A DNA stretch of 64,000 nt from Xanthomonas codiaei. Lineage in GTDB: Bacteria; Pseudomonadota; Gammaproteobacteria; Xanthomonadales; Xanthomonadaceae. The translations under genes and the position numbers were made by a program. The stretch is taken from NCBI RefSeq assembly GCF_002939785.1, contig NZ_MDEC01000001.1, forward strand, positions 248,001 through 312,000. Reading direction: 5' to 3'. Shown here one piece after another: positions 39,186-47,746 of this stretch (its first letter is position 1; every line of letters starts with the position of its first letter). Below the pieces are notes generated by a model. That model was not told the origin of the DNA. It was given only the letters and a program-made list of their open reading frames with translations, and did not search any database.

Positions 39186-41888
39186 TCATTTCGCTGCCGC
39201 TGCCTCCGGCGGCTCCGGCGGAGCGCCGGCCAGCGTCGAGGCCAGGTCGCGCACCTGCAGCGCTGCCTGCACCTGCGCCATCGGCAGCTTGCTGGACACG
39301 TGCAGCGTCAGCGGCTCGCCCGGCAGCAGGTCGAAGGCGTTATCGGCCACCTTCACCTCCAGCTCGCCGAACGACAGCCATACCTCTCGCGCCAAGTTGT
39401 TGCTGGTCAGGGTCAGCGCATAGCCATCGCCATCGGCGCGCCACTGGGTGTCGATCTTGGCCGTGGGCAAGGCCAGCTGTTTGGCCGGTGCGAAGAACAC
39501 CACTTCGCGCGAGAGCACCTTGTCGCCCTCCAGCAACTCGAACACCGCATAGCTGCGCTTGGGGTCGGCCTTGCCCAGCAACTGCGCATCGCTGAAGTCG
39601 CCTACCTGCAGGCTGCTCAGCGGCTTGACCATGGCCTTCTGCTCGCGCTTGCTCAGCACCTTGCCGTCCATGCCCATCACCCGCATGCGCCAGCGTGCCT
39701 GCAGTGGCGTGGTGCGATCGGAGACCAGCGAGACCTCGGTCTGGCCCTTGCCGTTGCGCAGCGCGGCGATCAGCTCCGGCGCATAGAAGCGGCGTGCGTG
39801 ATAGTGCAGCGCCTTCCAGCGGCCGTAGTAATCCACGCTGGACCACGATGCGCCCGGCCATACATCGTTGAGCTGCCAGTACAGCGAGCCCATCGACTGC
39901 GGACGCGAGGCGCGCAGGTGCGAGGCGGCCAGATTGATGCCTTCGGCCTGCATCAGCTGGCTCAGGTAGACGAAGCTTTCGAAATCCTTGGGCTCGCCGA
40001 ATTCGCGGCGGATGTACAGCATCAGCCGCTTGTTGCCGTTGCCCTTGTCGAACTTCTGGTGCGCGCGCATCACCGGCGATTCCGGGTCCATGTCGGCCGC
40101 ATCGGCGAACACGCGCACGGTGCGCATGTCAGGGAACGACTGCAGGCCGTATTCGGACATGAAGCGCGGGGTGACGTTGAGGTATTCGGTCACCGGCAGG
40201 GCCGGGCCGCCCCACACCTTCCAGTAGTGCATGTCGCCGTCGTTGGTCTGATCGGCGGCACCATCGAAATTGGTGCCCGGCGAGGTGGCCCAGTACGGCA
40301 CGTCGCTGTCGTAAGTGGCCACCACTTCGCGGAACACGGTGCCGAACAAGGTGGTCATGCCGCGCTCGATGCGGCTGCGTTCCTCCGGGTCCACCGACTG
40401 CTTGAACTTGACCCGGTCGCCCCAGTTTTCCCAGCCGGTCTGTACTTCGTTGTTGCCGCACCACAACACGATGCTGGGATGGTCGCGCAGACGCTTGACC
40501 TGTTCGATCGCCTCCTGCCGGGTGTTCTCGCGGAACTCCACGTCATACGGCGGCACCGCGCCGCCGAACATGAAGTCCTGCCAGATCATGATGCCCAGTT
40601 CGTCGGCCACCTCGTAGAAGTGGTCGTCCTGGTAATGCCCGCCGCCCCACATGCGCAGCATGTTCATGTTGGCATCGCGCGCGTCCTGCAAGGTGCTGCG
40701 CATGCGCTCGGCGGTGACGCGCGAGGGGAAGGCATCCAGCGGGATCAGGTTGGCGCCCTTGGCGAAGATCGGGATACCGTTGATCACGATCTCCATGCTA
40801 TTGCCCCACTTGTCTTTTTCGCGACGCAGCTCCACCGAACGCAGGCCGGTGACGCGCTTGATCTGCTGGCTGTCGCCATCGGCGTCGCGCACGCTGGCCA
40901 CGAAGGTGTAGCGATCCTGCGCACCATAGCCGGCCGGAAACCAGCGCTTGGGATTGGCGATGCGTACCGGCAGATCGATGCGGTTCTGGCCTGGGTCGAC
41001 CACCGCGTCCTGGGTGAACTGGCCCACCTTCTGCCCGTCCGGGCCCAGCACCTCCAGCGTCACCTGCACCGGCCCGCTGCGCCCGGCCTGCAGTTCCAGC
41101 TGCGCCTGCAACTGCGCGCTGCCGGCGTCGACGCGTTGCTGGGCGATATGCAAGCCGTCCACGCGCACTGCGTCCCAGGCTTCCATGCGTACATCCTTCC
41201 AGATGCCGGCGTTGACCATGCGCGGGCCCCAGTCCCAGCCGTAGCTATACGGCGCCTTACGCACATAGGTGGAGCTGTGGCGGCCATCGGGCTCGTCGCC
41301 GAACGCCGAATCGTAGGCGCCCGGCAGCGCATACGGCTGCTTGGCCAGCCACGGCTGGATCTTCTTGATCGGCGAGAAGAACTTGATTTCCAGCACGTTG
41401 TCGCCGCGCTTGAGCAGCGGCTTGGCGTCCACCCGCCACTGCCGGAACATGTTGTCGGCACTGAGCAGCTTCTTTCCGTTGAGGGTGACCTCGGCCAGCG
41501 TGTCCAGGCCGTCGAACACCAGCTCCACGTGCTCGCGCTTGAGCGTGGCCGCATCCACCTTGAAGCGGGTCTGGTACTGCCAGTCGCTCAGGCCGGCCCA
41601 CTGGATCTTGCCTTCGTTGTCGCGCAGGAACGGGTCGGGCACCACCTTGGCGGCGATCAGGTCGGTCTGCACCACGCCCGGCACCTGCGCCGGCATCCAG
41701 CTGGCGGCCTTGGGATAGGTCTTGGCCTGCGGTTGCCCCGGCACCAGGCGCACCTGCCAGCCGCTTTCCAGATTCACTGCCGTCGGCGGTGCGGCCCAGG
41801 CCTGCGAAAGTGCAAAGGTCAGGGCAAGCCCGAGACGTGCGGGTGTGAGCAGGGACAGTGCGGGAGTAGTGCGGTGCGACAGGGGCAT
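39186..41888 (-). CDS. nixH: GH2 beta-mannosidase NixH
   Basis: A 900-residue family 2 enzyme of the exo-beta-mannosidase type, expected to cleave the mannose-beta-1,4-GlcNAc bond of the N-glycan core. A signal peptide (residues 1-32, ending SQAWA) leads into the sugar-binding beta-sandwich (WQYQTRFKVDAATLKREHVE), an Ig-like domain and the catalytic barrel. Acid/base E481 lies in LWCGNNEVQTGWE and nucleophile E579 in FMSEYGLQSFPDM. Other family stretches are KGANLIPLDAF and MLRMWGGGHYQDD. It starts 21 bp after the nixG stop, so these two genes are probably one transcript. Confidence 0.94.
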   Translation of the reverse strand: MPLSHRTTPALSLLTPARLGLALTFALSQAWAAPPTAVNLESGWQVRLVPGQPQAKTYPKAASWMPAQVPGVVQTDLIAAKVVPDPFLRDNEGKIQWAGLSDWQYQTRFKVDAATLKREHVELVFDGLDTLAEVTLNGKKLLSADNMFRQWRVDAKPLLKRGDNVLEIKFFSPIKKIQPWLAKQPYALPGAYDSAFGDEPDGRHSSTYVRKAPYSYGWDWGPRMVNAGIWKDVRMEAWDAVRVDGLHIAQQRVDAGSAQLQAQLELQAGRSGPVQVTLEVLGPDGQKVGQFTQDAVVDPGQNRIDLPVRIANPKRWFPAGYGAQDRYTFVASVRDADGDSQQIKRVTGLRSVELRREKDKWGNSMEIVINGIPIFAKGANLIPLDAFPSRVTAERMRSTLQDARDANMNMLRMWGGGHYQDDHFYEVADELGIMIWQDFMFGGAVPPYDVEFRENTRQEAIEQVKRLRDHPSIVLWCGNNEVQTGWENWGDRVKFKQSVDPEERSRIERGMTTLFGTVFREVVATYDSDVPYWATSPGTNFDGAADQTNDGDMHYWKVWGGPALPVTEYLNVTPRFMSEYGLQSFPDMRTVRVFADAADMDPESPVMRAHQKFDKGNGNKRLMLYIRREFGEPKDFESFVYLSQLMQAEGINLAASHLRASRPQSMGSLYWQLNDVWPGASWSSVDYYGRWKALHYHARRFYAPELIAALRNGKGQTEVSLVSDRTTPLQARWRMRVMGMDGKVLSKREQKAMVKPLSSLQVGDFSDAQLLGKADPKRSYAVFELLEGDKVLSREVVFFAPAKQLALPTAKIDTQWRADGDGYALTLTSNNLAREVWLSFGELEVKVADNAFDLLPGEPLTLHVSSKLPMAQVQAALQVRDLASTLAGAPPEPPEAAAAK

Positions 41889-41909
41889 GGGTGGATCTCC
41901 TTGGATGGG

Positions 41910-44339
41910 TCAACGCGTGGCGGCGGGGGGCGCCTGCGCGGTGGTTTCGATCAGTTGCACGGCGCCGATGGCATACAGCGGGCCGCGGATCGGTGCGGTG
42001 AAGCGCAGGCACAGATCATGGATGCCGGTGCGTGCGGGCAATGGGGTTTCCAGGGTGAATTGTTCGCCCAGGGCGTCGCTACGGGGCAATTGCACGCTGG
42101 CGAGCAGCTCGCCCTCGCAGCCCTGGCGCACTTCCAGCTCGCCACCGCGGGTTCTTGCCGGGTACTGCACCACCTTGGATTGCTCGTGCGCCAGGCCGAA
42201 GTTGTTGGGCAGGCGGGCAGCCTCGATGCGGATCGCACCAACGCCATCCAGGCGTGCCTGCGGATACAGCCGGCAGGCATGGAACAGATCGACGTTGTAG
42301 ACCGGCGTGTCGGCGCCGGTCATCTCCGGCAGCAGCGGCAGGCGCAGGCCGAGCGCGCCGGCCTCCACGCAATGGCGCAGGCCTTGCGTGTCCATGCGCA
42401 ACAGCGAGGCGCGGTCGAAGCTGCGGCTGCGCGTGGCGGCCAGCGGCACGCCGTCGGCGGTGAATGCCGTGGCCTTGACCGTGATCGGCAGGGTGATCGT
42501 AAACGGCGCCTCATAGCGCGGCGATGCCGGCGTGGGGTCGCTACCGTCGATGGTGTAGTGCAGCGTGCCCGCCCCAGTCTGCGTGCTCAGCGCCACCTTG
42601 GCCGGGCCACCGGCAAGCACCGGGTTGGGGCCGTTTTCCAGGGCGATCTCGGCGGCGAAGGCGCCATCGCTGTAGTCGATGCCCAGCGCCTGGTAGCGCT
42701 GCAGCTGTGCCGGAAGGCGCGCCAGAAAGCTGTCCCAGTTGCGTGCCGCCGGCGGCGACCAGGTCACTTCCGCCACCGCCGACAGACGCGGAAACAGCGC
42801 GTGATCCACATGCCAGCGCGAAGGAATGTATTCGGCCCACAATGCGCCTTGTGCGCCCAGCACATGCCTGGACTGGTCGGGCGTGAGGTCGGCCGGCACC
42901 GGCTCGAATGCGTAGACCTTGGACAGCGGCAACACCGTCAGGCGGCCGTTGGGCTCGTCGTTACGGGTGGTCTGCAGATTATCCAGATACAGCCAGTCGC
43001 CCGGCGCCAGCACCACATCGTGGCCTTGCCTGGCGGCGGTGACCGCGCCTTCCACGCCACGCCACGACATCACCGATGCGCTGGCCGGCACCCCGCCTTC
43101 GAGGATTTCATCCCAGCCGATCATGCGCCGGCCGTGCGCGGTCAGATACTGCGCCAGTTGTTCGTTGAACCAGCCTTGCATGGCGTGGGCATCCTTCACC
43201 CCCAGCTTGCGCATCTGCGCGCGCACCGCCGGCGAGGCTTCCCACTGATCCTTGACCGCCTCGTCGCCACCGATATGGATGTAGGTCGACGGGAACAGCG
43301 TCAGCACTTCGTCCAGCACCTGGGTGATGAAACTCAGGCTGCGCTCGCTGGTATTGAACAGATACGGGTTGACGCCCCAGTCCACGCCCACCTGCGTGCG
43401 CACACCGGGCACGCCCACCTCTTCCGGATACGCGGCAACGGCCGCCTGCGCGTGGCCGGGCATGTCCAGCTCAGGCAGCACGGTGATGTGCATGCGCGCG
43501 GCGTAGGCGACGATCTCGCTGATCTGCTCCTGGGTATAGAAACCGCCGTAGCGTTCCGGCGTGCCATGCCGGCCTGCGCCCGGCGGCGTGCGCCAGGCAC
43601 CGACCTCGGTGAGTTTCGGGTAGCGCTTGATCTCGATGCGCCAGCCCTGGTCGTCGGTGAGATGCCAGTGCAGCACGTTGAGCTTGTGCACGGCCATTGC
43701 GTCCAGCACATGCTTGACCGTGTCCACATCGTGGAAGTGGCGGGCCACGTCCAGGTGCTGGCCGCGCCAGCCGAAGCGTGGCCAGTCGCGGATGCTGATC
43801 CCTTGCACCGTCACCGCGCCCTTGCGCGCGTCCGCTGTCATCAACTGCCAGGCGCTGACGGCGCCATACAACAGCCCGGCGCCATCGCGTGCGGCGATGC
43901 GGATGCCCTTGGCGGTCACGTCCAGGCTGTAGCCTTCCTTCTGCGCCACCGGTGCCTGCGCGCTGCGCTGCAGGCGGATGCTGGCCGGCGAGGCGGTTGC
44001 CTCGGTGCGCACTTCCAGCGTCAGCCCGCGGTTGCGCTTGAGCAGGCCGGCTAGATATTCAGCACTGCGCCGCGCATCGGCATCGCCGCCTTCGATCGAA
44101 ATCACCGTGCCGGCATCGATGGTGAAACTGCCAGCCGCAGGCTTCGCCTCGACCGGTGCGGGAATCAGGGGTAACGGTGCACTGGATGAGGGCGCGGATG
44201 CGGTCGCCCCCGCATCTGCCACCGCCGGTGCGGTGCCGGCTTCGCGTTTACCACAGCCGGCCAGCATCAGCGCGGCCAGCGACAATGCAAGCAAACGCGA
44301 CGGCAGTCTGCTCAACGACAGCCTGCCCAATGACGGCAT
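41910..44339 (-). CDS. nixG: GH20 beta-N-acetylhexosaminidase NixG (lipoprotein)
   Basis: An 809-residue family 20 enzyme that removes terminal beta-GlcNAc. MPSLGRLSLSRLPSRLLALS then LAALMLAGC is a lipoprotein signal with lipobox LAGC. A GH20b domain precedes the barrel, in which WHLTDDQGWRIEIKRYPKL and the catalytic pair D359-E360 (HIGGDEAVKDQW) are intact. A chitobiase C-terminal domain and a late sandwich end the protein. The open frame runs upstream to 44549, with an alternative ATG at 44459, but neither has a good ribosome site, so I use the start that gives a normal lipoprotein signal. nixH follows after 21 bp. Confidence 0.9.
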   Translation of the reverse strand: MPSLGRLSLSRLPSRLLALSLAALMLAGCGKREAGTAPAVADAGATASAPSSSAPLPLIPAPVEAKPAAGSFTIDAGTVISIEGGDADARRSAEYLAGLLKRNRGLTLEVRTEATASPASIRLQRSAQAPVAQKEGYSLDVTAKGIRIAARDGAGLLYGAVSAWQLMTADARKGAVTVQGISIRDWPRFGWRGQHLDVARHFHDVDTVKHVLDAMAVHKLNVLHWHLTDDQGWRIEIKRYPKLTEVGAWRTPPGAGRHGTPERYGGFYTQEQISEIVAYAARMHITVLPELDMPGHAQAAVAAYPEEVGVPGVRTQVGVDWGVNPYLFNTSERSLSFITQVLDEVLTLFPSTYIHIGGDEAVKDQWEASPAVRAQMRKLGVKDAHAMQGWFNEQLAQYLTAHGRRMIGWDEILEGGVPASASVMSWRGVEGAVTAARQGHDVVLAPGDWLYLDNLQTTRNDEPNGRLTVLPLSKVYAFEPVPADLTPDQSRHVLGAQGALWAEYIPSRWHVDHALFPRLSAVAEVTWSPPAARNWDSFLARLPAQLQRYQALGIDYSDGAFAAEIALENGPNPVLAGGPAKVALSTQTGAGTLHYTIDGSDPTPASPRYEAPFTITLPITVKATAFTADGVPLAATRSRSFDRASLLRMDTQGLRHCVEAGALGLRLPLLPEMTGADTPVYNVDLFHACRLYPQARLDGVGAIRIEAARLPNNFGLAHEQSKVVQYPARTRGGELEVRQGCEGELLASVQLPRSDALGEQFTLETPLPARTGIHDLCLRFTAPIRGPLYAIGAVQLIETTAQAPPAATR

Positions 44340-44784
44340 GCGCACTGGCCGCGTGCACGATGCAGACGTGCTCGATAGGGGCGTACCCGATGACGATGCA
44401 TCCAGCCGCAGCACTCTCGACAATGGCGTGTGTGGAGCCCGGCTGGTGTTGACCATCATGCAATCACATCCCGATATGACGGAGAGCGGGTCGCTGCGAC
44501 AGGGCATCGACACAGCGGAGTAGGGCAGCGGCATCGTGCAGTGCCGCAAGCCAGCTGTGCCCGGCCGCTGCGATGCTGCGACTCACACATATGGCGACAC
44601 TGGCTGCAGCCCCGTTGCAGTGTACGAGTGGCGAGCGATGATTTCGAGCGCATGCCGCATCCCCGCCGCATCGGTGCACATGGCGATCTGCTCATGCATC
44701 GCGCAACGCACAGTAACAAAGCCTCCATGCTTTACGCAGGGACTGGCGCACGCTTCAACGCGCTGCGCCAGTCGGGTGTGTGGG
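44340..44784. other. Gap between nixF and nixG with a stem-loop
   Basis: 445 bp without a gene. The inverted repeat GACTGGCGCA (44741-44750) and TGCGCCAGTC (44764-44773) lies directly beyond the nixF stop and can form a 10-bp stem. No T-run follows, so it could be a weak terminator or an RNA-stability element. The nixG promoter must lie in this stretch if nixG has one of its own. Confidence 0.55.
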
Positions 44785-45852
44785 TCAGCGCTGCGCGACC
44801 GGCAATTCGTCCCACACCTTCGGATCTTCCGCACCCAGCACCCAGCAGCTGAAGCCTTCCAAGCCGTACTGCTTGGCCATGTCGTAGCGTGCCTTGAAGC
44901 TGCGCGCGTCGGGGCGGAACACCCACTCGCGCATATCGTCGCGATAGAAGTAGAACCACGACTCCTGCTCGACCGGATCCCACTGCACGGTAGCGTTCTG
45001 TTCGATCGCCAGCGGGAAGGACTCGTCGGCATCGATATACGTCGCGGAAATATTCGACGCTTCGGTGCCGTCTTCCTTGACCGGGTTGCCGGTGTACCAG
45101 CGATAGCCATAGGTGGCGATGCCCAGCGACAGCTTTTCCTTCGGCACCTGGGTAATCGCGTAATCCAGGTGCTTCTTCATCCACACCATGCCATCGACCG
45201 GGCCCGGCGTGGTCCAGCGGGTGTGCTGGTCGTAGGTCATCAGGCTGATCAGATCCGCAGCCTGGCCCAGCGCCTTCAGGTCGTAAGCGCCGCGCCAGTA
45301 TTCCCACATCCACTTGGAGAACTGGCCGCCTTCGGCATGGCCCGGTGCGTTGGGTACCACCGCCACCGACATCTTGAAGCCGGCCTTGTGCAGCGCATCG
45401 GCGGTCTGTTTCACCATCAAGGTGTAAGCGTCGCGATCGGTCCAGGCGATATTCTCGAAATCGAACTGGAAGCCGTAGTACTTGTGCTGCTTGCCGTGGA
45501 TCAGCAGCGATTCGATCATGCGCTTCTTGGCCGCTTCATCGTGCATCAGCTTGTGGAAGCCGTCGCGTCCGGTGGTCATCGACAGGATCGGCATCACCCG
45601 CAGCTTCTTCTGCTTGGCGATGTCATACAGGTACATGTTGGGGGTGCCGTTGACCAGGCCGTTCTGATCCACGCCGTACCAGGTGGGCACCACCACATCG
45701 ATCTTGTCGACGTTGGCAATGAACGAGTTGGTCGATTTCTGCGTGTTCATCAGATAGAACAACGCCGTGGGGTTTTTGGCCAGGGCCGGGGCGCAGGTCA
45801 GTGCCAGCGCAAGTACTATCCAGCTCAATCGCTTGCTCATGAAAGACAACAT
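44785..45852 (-). CDS. nixF: GH18 family protein NixF (endo-beta-N-acetylglucosaminidase type)
   Basis: A 355-residue family 18 barrel. A signal peptide (about residues 1-25, ending APALA) precedes the catalytic domain. The DxxDxDxE signature appears as YGFQFDFENIAWTD, with D131 and E133 as the assisting Asp and proton donor. LISLMTYDQHTRWTTPGP and SLGIATYGYRWYTG are the usual late strands of the barrel. Such enzymes cut between the two core GlcNAc residues of N-glycans. ATG 45852 lies three bases after the nixE stop and suggests coupling; ATG 45840 is an alternative start that shortens the signal by four residues. Confidence 0.88.
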   Translation of the reverse strand: MLSFMSKRLSWIVLALALTCAPALAKNPTALFYLMNTQKSTNSFIANVDKIDVVVPTWYGVDQNGLVNGTPNMYLYDIAKQKKLRVMPILSMTTGRDGFHKLMHDEAAKKRMIESLLIHGKQHKYYGFQFDFENIAWTDRDAYTLMVKQTADALHKAGFKMSVAVVPNAPGHAEGGQFSKWMWEYWRGAYDLKALGQAADLISLMTYDQHTRWTTPGPVDGMVWMKKHLDYAITQVPKEKLSLGIATYGYRWYTGNPVKEDGTEASNISATYIDADESFPLAIEQNATVQWDPVEQESWFYFYRDDMREWVFRPDARSFKARYDMAKQYGLEGFSCWVLGAEDPKVWDELPVAQR

Positions 45853-45855
45853 CCG

Positions 45856-47538
45856 TCAGGGAGTGGGGGAAGAAAGGTCGATGCGGAATACATACGCACT
45901 CTCGCCGACCGGCTTTACCGGAAGGCGCAGATGCAGGCCGTCGGCGCGTTGTTCGAACGGAATCTTCTTGCCGTTGGCCAGCAAGGTCACGCCGCGCACG
46001 CCATCGGCGGGTGTCAGCGAGCGGATCACCGCTTCGCCATCGGTTGGCCAGCCGAGCTCGATCGCATACAGCGCGCCGTCGCGGGTGGTGAAGCGGAAAT
46101 CTTCTGCCGTGTACGGTTTGGTCTTGACGTCCTGGAAGGTGCCGCCCACCACTTCGGTCGGGCCTTCGCCATACACGCGCCACGGCGCGCTGTCGTAGAT
46201 CGCGCTGCCGTTGGTCTTGAGCCAACGCCCGATCGCCAGCAGGATGCCGCGCTCGGTGTCGGGGATCGAGCCATCGGCGCGCGGGCCGATGTTGAGCATC
46301 AGGTTGCCGTTCTTGGCCACCACGTCGGCCAGCATGTGGATGATGAAAGTGGGCGACTTGTAGGTGTCGTTCTCGATGTAACCCCACGATGCATTGCTCA
46401 CCGAGGTATCGGTCTGCCAGTGGGTGGGGTGGATGCCGGTGAGCTGGCCGCGCTCGATATCCAGCGTGCCGGCGCCTTCCGGGAATGCGCCCAGCTTGTA
46501 GTTCACCACCACCCCGCGGTCGGCGTCGGTACGTGCCGCGCCCTGGTTGTAGTAATAGGCCAGCATGGTCGGCAGGCTGCGCCGGAAGGTAGGGTGCGCA
46601 ATCCACCAATCGAAATAGATCAGGTCCGGCTGATAGGTGTCGATCAGCTCGGTGGTGCGTGCCAGCCAGTCGTCCAGCCAGGCCTGCGACACCGGCGTCC
46701 AGTCGTTGGCCACGTCGGCATCGTCCTTGCCCGGCAGGCGCACCTGCGCCGGGCCGTACAGCGCCGCATAACGCGGATCGTTGACGTCCGAGTCGAATTT
46801 GCGTCCGCCATCGAAAAACCAGTTGTGCTCGGCGCGATGCGACGACAGGCCGAAGTGCAGGCCCTGCGCGCGGATGGCGGCGGACAGCTCGCCCAACAGG
46901 TCGCGCTTGGGCCCCATCTTCATCGCGGTCCAGTCCGACAGCTTGGAGTCGTACAGCGCAAACCCGTCGTGATGCTCGGCCACTGGCACCACATAGCGCG
47001 CACCGGACTCACGGAACAACTTGGCCCATCCCTTGGGGTCGAACCGGGGCGCGGTGAATTTGGGAATCAGATCCTTGTAACCGCTGGTCGCCTGCGGGCC
47101 GTAGGTCGCCACGTGATGGGCGAACTCCTTGGAGCCTTGCAAATACATGTTGCGCGAGTACCACTCGCTACCGAACGCCGGCACCGAGAACACGCCCCAG
47201 TGGATGAAGATGCCGAACTTGGCGTTGTCGTACCACGCCGGGGAGCGATACGCCTTCAGCGCAGCCCAGTCGGGACGGAATGGACCCTTGCGCGCGCCGG
47301 CCTCGGCTTCGCGCACCAGGCGTTCGCGTTCGGGCGCGTACTTGGCGGTGGCATCGAGCCACTGCTGGTCGATGGCCTCGGGGCTGAGCGTAGTAGCGGT
47401 CGGTGCGGTGGGCGATTGCGCGCTGAGCGTGGCAGCAGGCAATGCGAGCAGCAGACCGAGCGCGACCATTCGCGTTCTGGGTGCAGCTCCGGCGTGGCGG
47501 CGGGATGGAGCCGCAAACACGCGGCTATCGGTCGTCAT
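45856..47538 (-). CDS. nixE: GH29 alpha-L-fucosidase NixE
   Basis: A 560-residue family 29 fucosidase that would remove the core alpha-1,3-fucose or Lewis-type fucose of plant N-glycans. The signal region has an extended N-terminal part before MVALGLLLALPAATLSAQ; ATG 47538 has AGGAG ten bases upstream and is preferred, and ATG 47469 would give a shorter conventional signal peptide. FGIFIHWGVFSVPAFGSEWY and VPVAEHHDGFALYDSKLSDW are typical. The nucleophile is D310 in LIYFDWWIAHP. It is the first hydrolase gene, separated from the receptor by a strong terminator and preceded by a palindromic site. Symbol follows the known nixE-nixL order. Confidence 0.9.
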   Translation of the reverse strand: MTTDSRVFAAPSRRHAGAAPRTRMVALGLLLALPAATLSAQSPTAPTATTLSPEAIDQQWLDATAKYAPERERLVREAEAGARKGPFRPDWAALKAYRSPAWYDNAKFGIFIHWGVFSVPAFGSEWYSRNMYLQGSKEFAHHVATYGPQATSGYKDLIPKFTAPRFDPKGWAKLFRESGARYVVPVAEHHDGFALYDSKLSDWTAMKMGPKRDLLGELSAAIRAQGLHFGLSSHRAEHNWFFDGGRKFDSDVNDPRYAALYGPAQVRLPGKDDADVANDWTPVSQAWLDDWLARTTELIDTYQPDLIYFDWWIAHPTFRRSLPTMLAYYYNQGAARTDADRGVVVNYKLGAFPEGAGTLDIERGQLTGIHPTHWQTDTSVSNASWGYIENDTYKSPTFIIHMLADVVAKNGNLMLNIGPRADGSIPDTERGILLAIGRWLKTNGSAIYDSAPWRVYGEGPTEVVGGTFQDVKTKPYTAEDFRFTTRDGALYAIELGWPTDGEAVIRSLTPADGVRGVTLLANGKKIPFEQRADGLHLRLPVKPVGESAYVFRIDLSSPTP

Positions 47539-47660
47539 GGGAACTGCACTCCTGTTGAGCAAGACGCGCCGGCGATGCTGCAGCCGTGCGTGGATGGCAA
47601 AAGCGGGCCTGGCCATGCTCCCTCAACCGCGAAGGGGCGTGGCCAGTACCACTCCTTGTT

Positions 47661-47675
47661 ACAACTTCAAGTTGT
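47661..47675. promoter_or_regulatory. Palindromic site upstream of nixE
   Basis: ACAACTTCAAGTTGT is a perfect 7+1+7 inverted repeat, 123 bp before the nixE start and just beyond the terminator of the receptor gene. It could be an operator for a separate nixE promoter. The regulator is unknown. Confidence 0.45.
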
Positions 47676-47698
47676 GCGCTGCATGCGACGCACAGCTC

Positions 47699-47736
47699 AA
47701 AAAAAAGCGCGCCACCGTGGAGGGTCGGTGGCGCGC
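47699..47736 (-). terminator. Rho-independent terminator after the TonB-dependent receptor gene
   Basis: On the minus strand the stem GCGCGCCACCG / CGGTGGCGCGC (11 bp, 8-base loop) is followed by eight T. It starts about 10 bp beyond the receptor stop codon and should uncouple most receptor transcription from the nix hydrolases. Confidence 0.88.
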
Positions 47737-47746
47737 CGGTGCTACG

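Noticed and set aside
39300..44054. 1584-codon open frame antisense to nixH and nixG
   Set aside because: Antisense shadow of two well-supported hydrolases, full of His/Gln/Ala with no recognisable domain.
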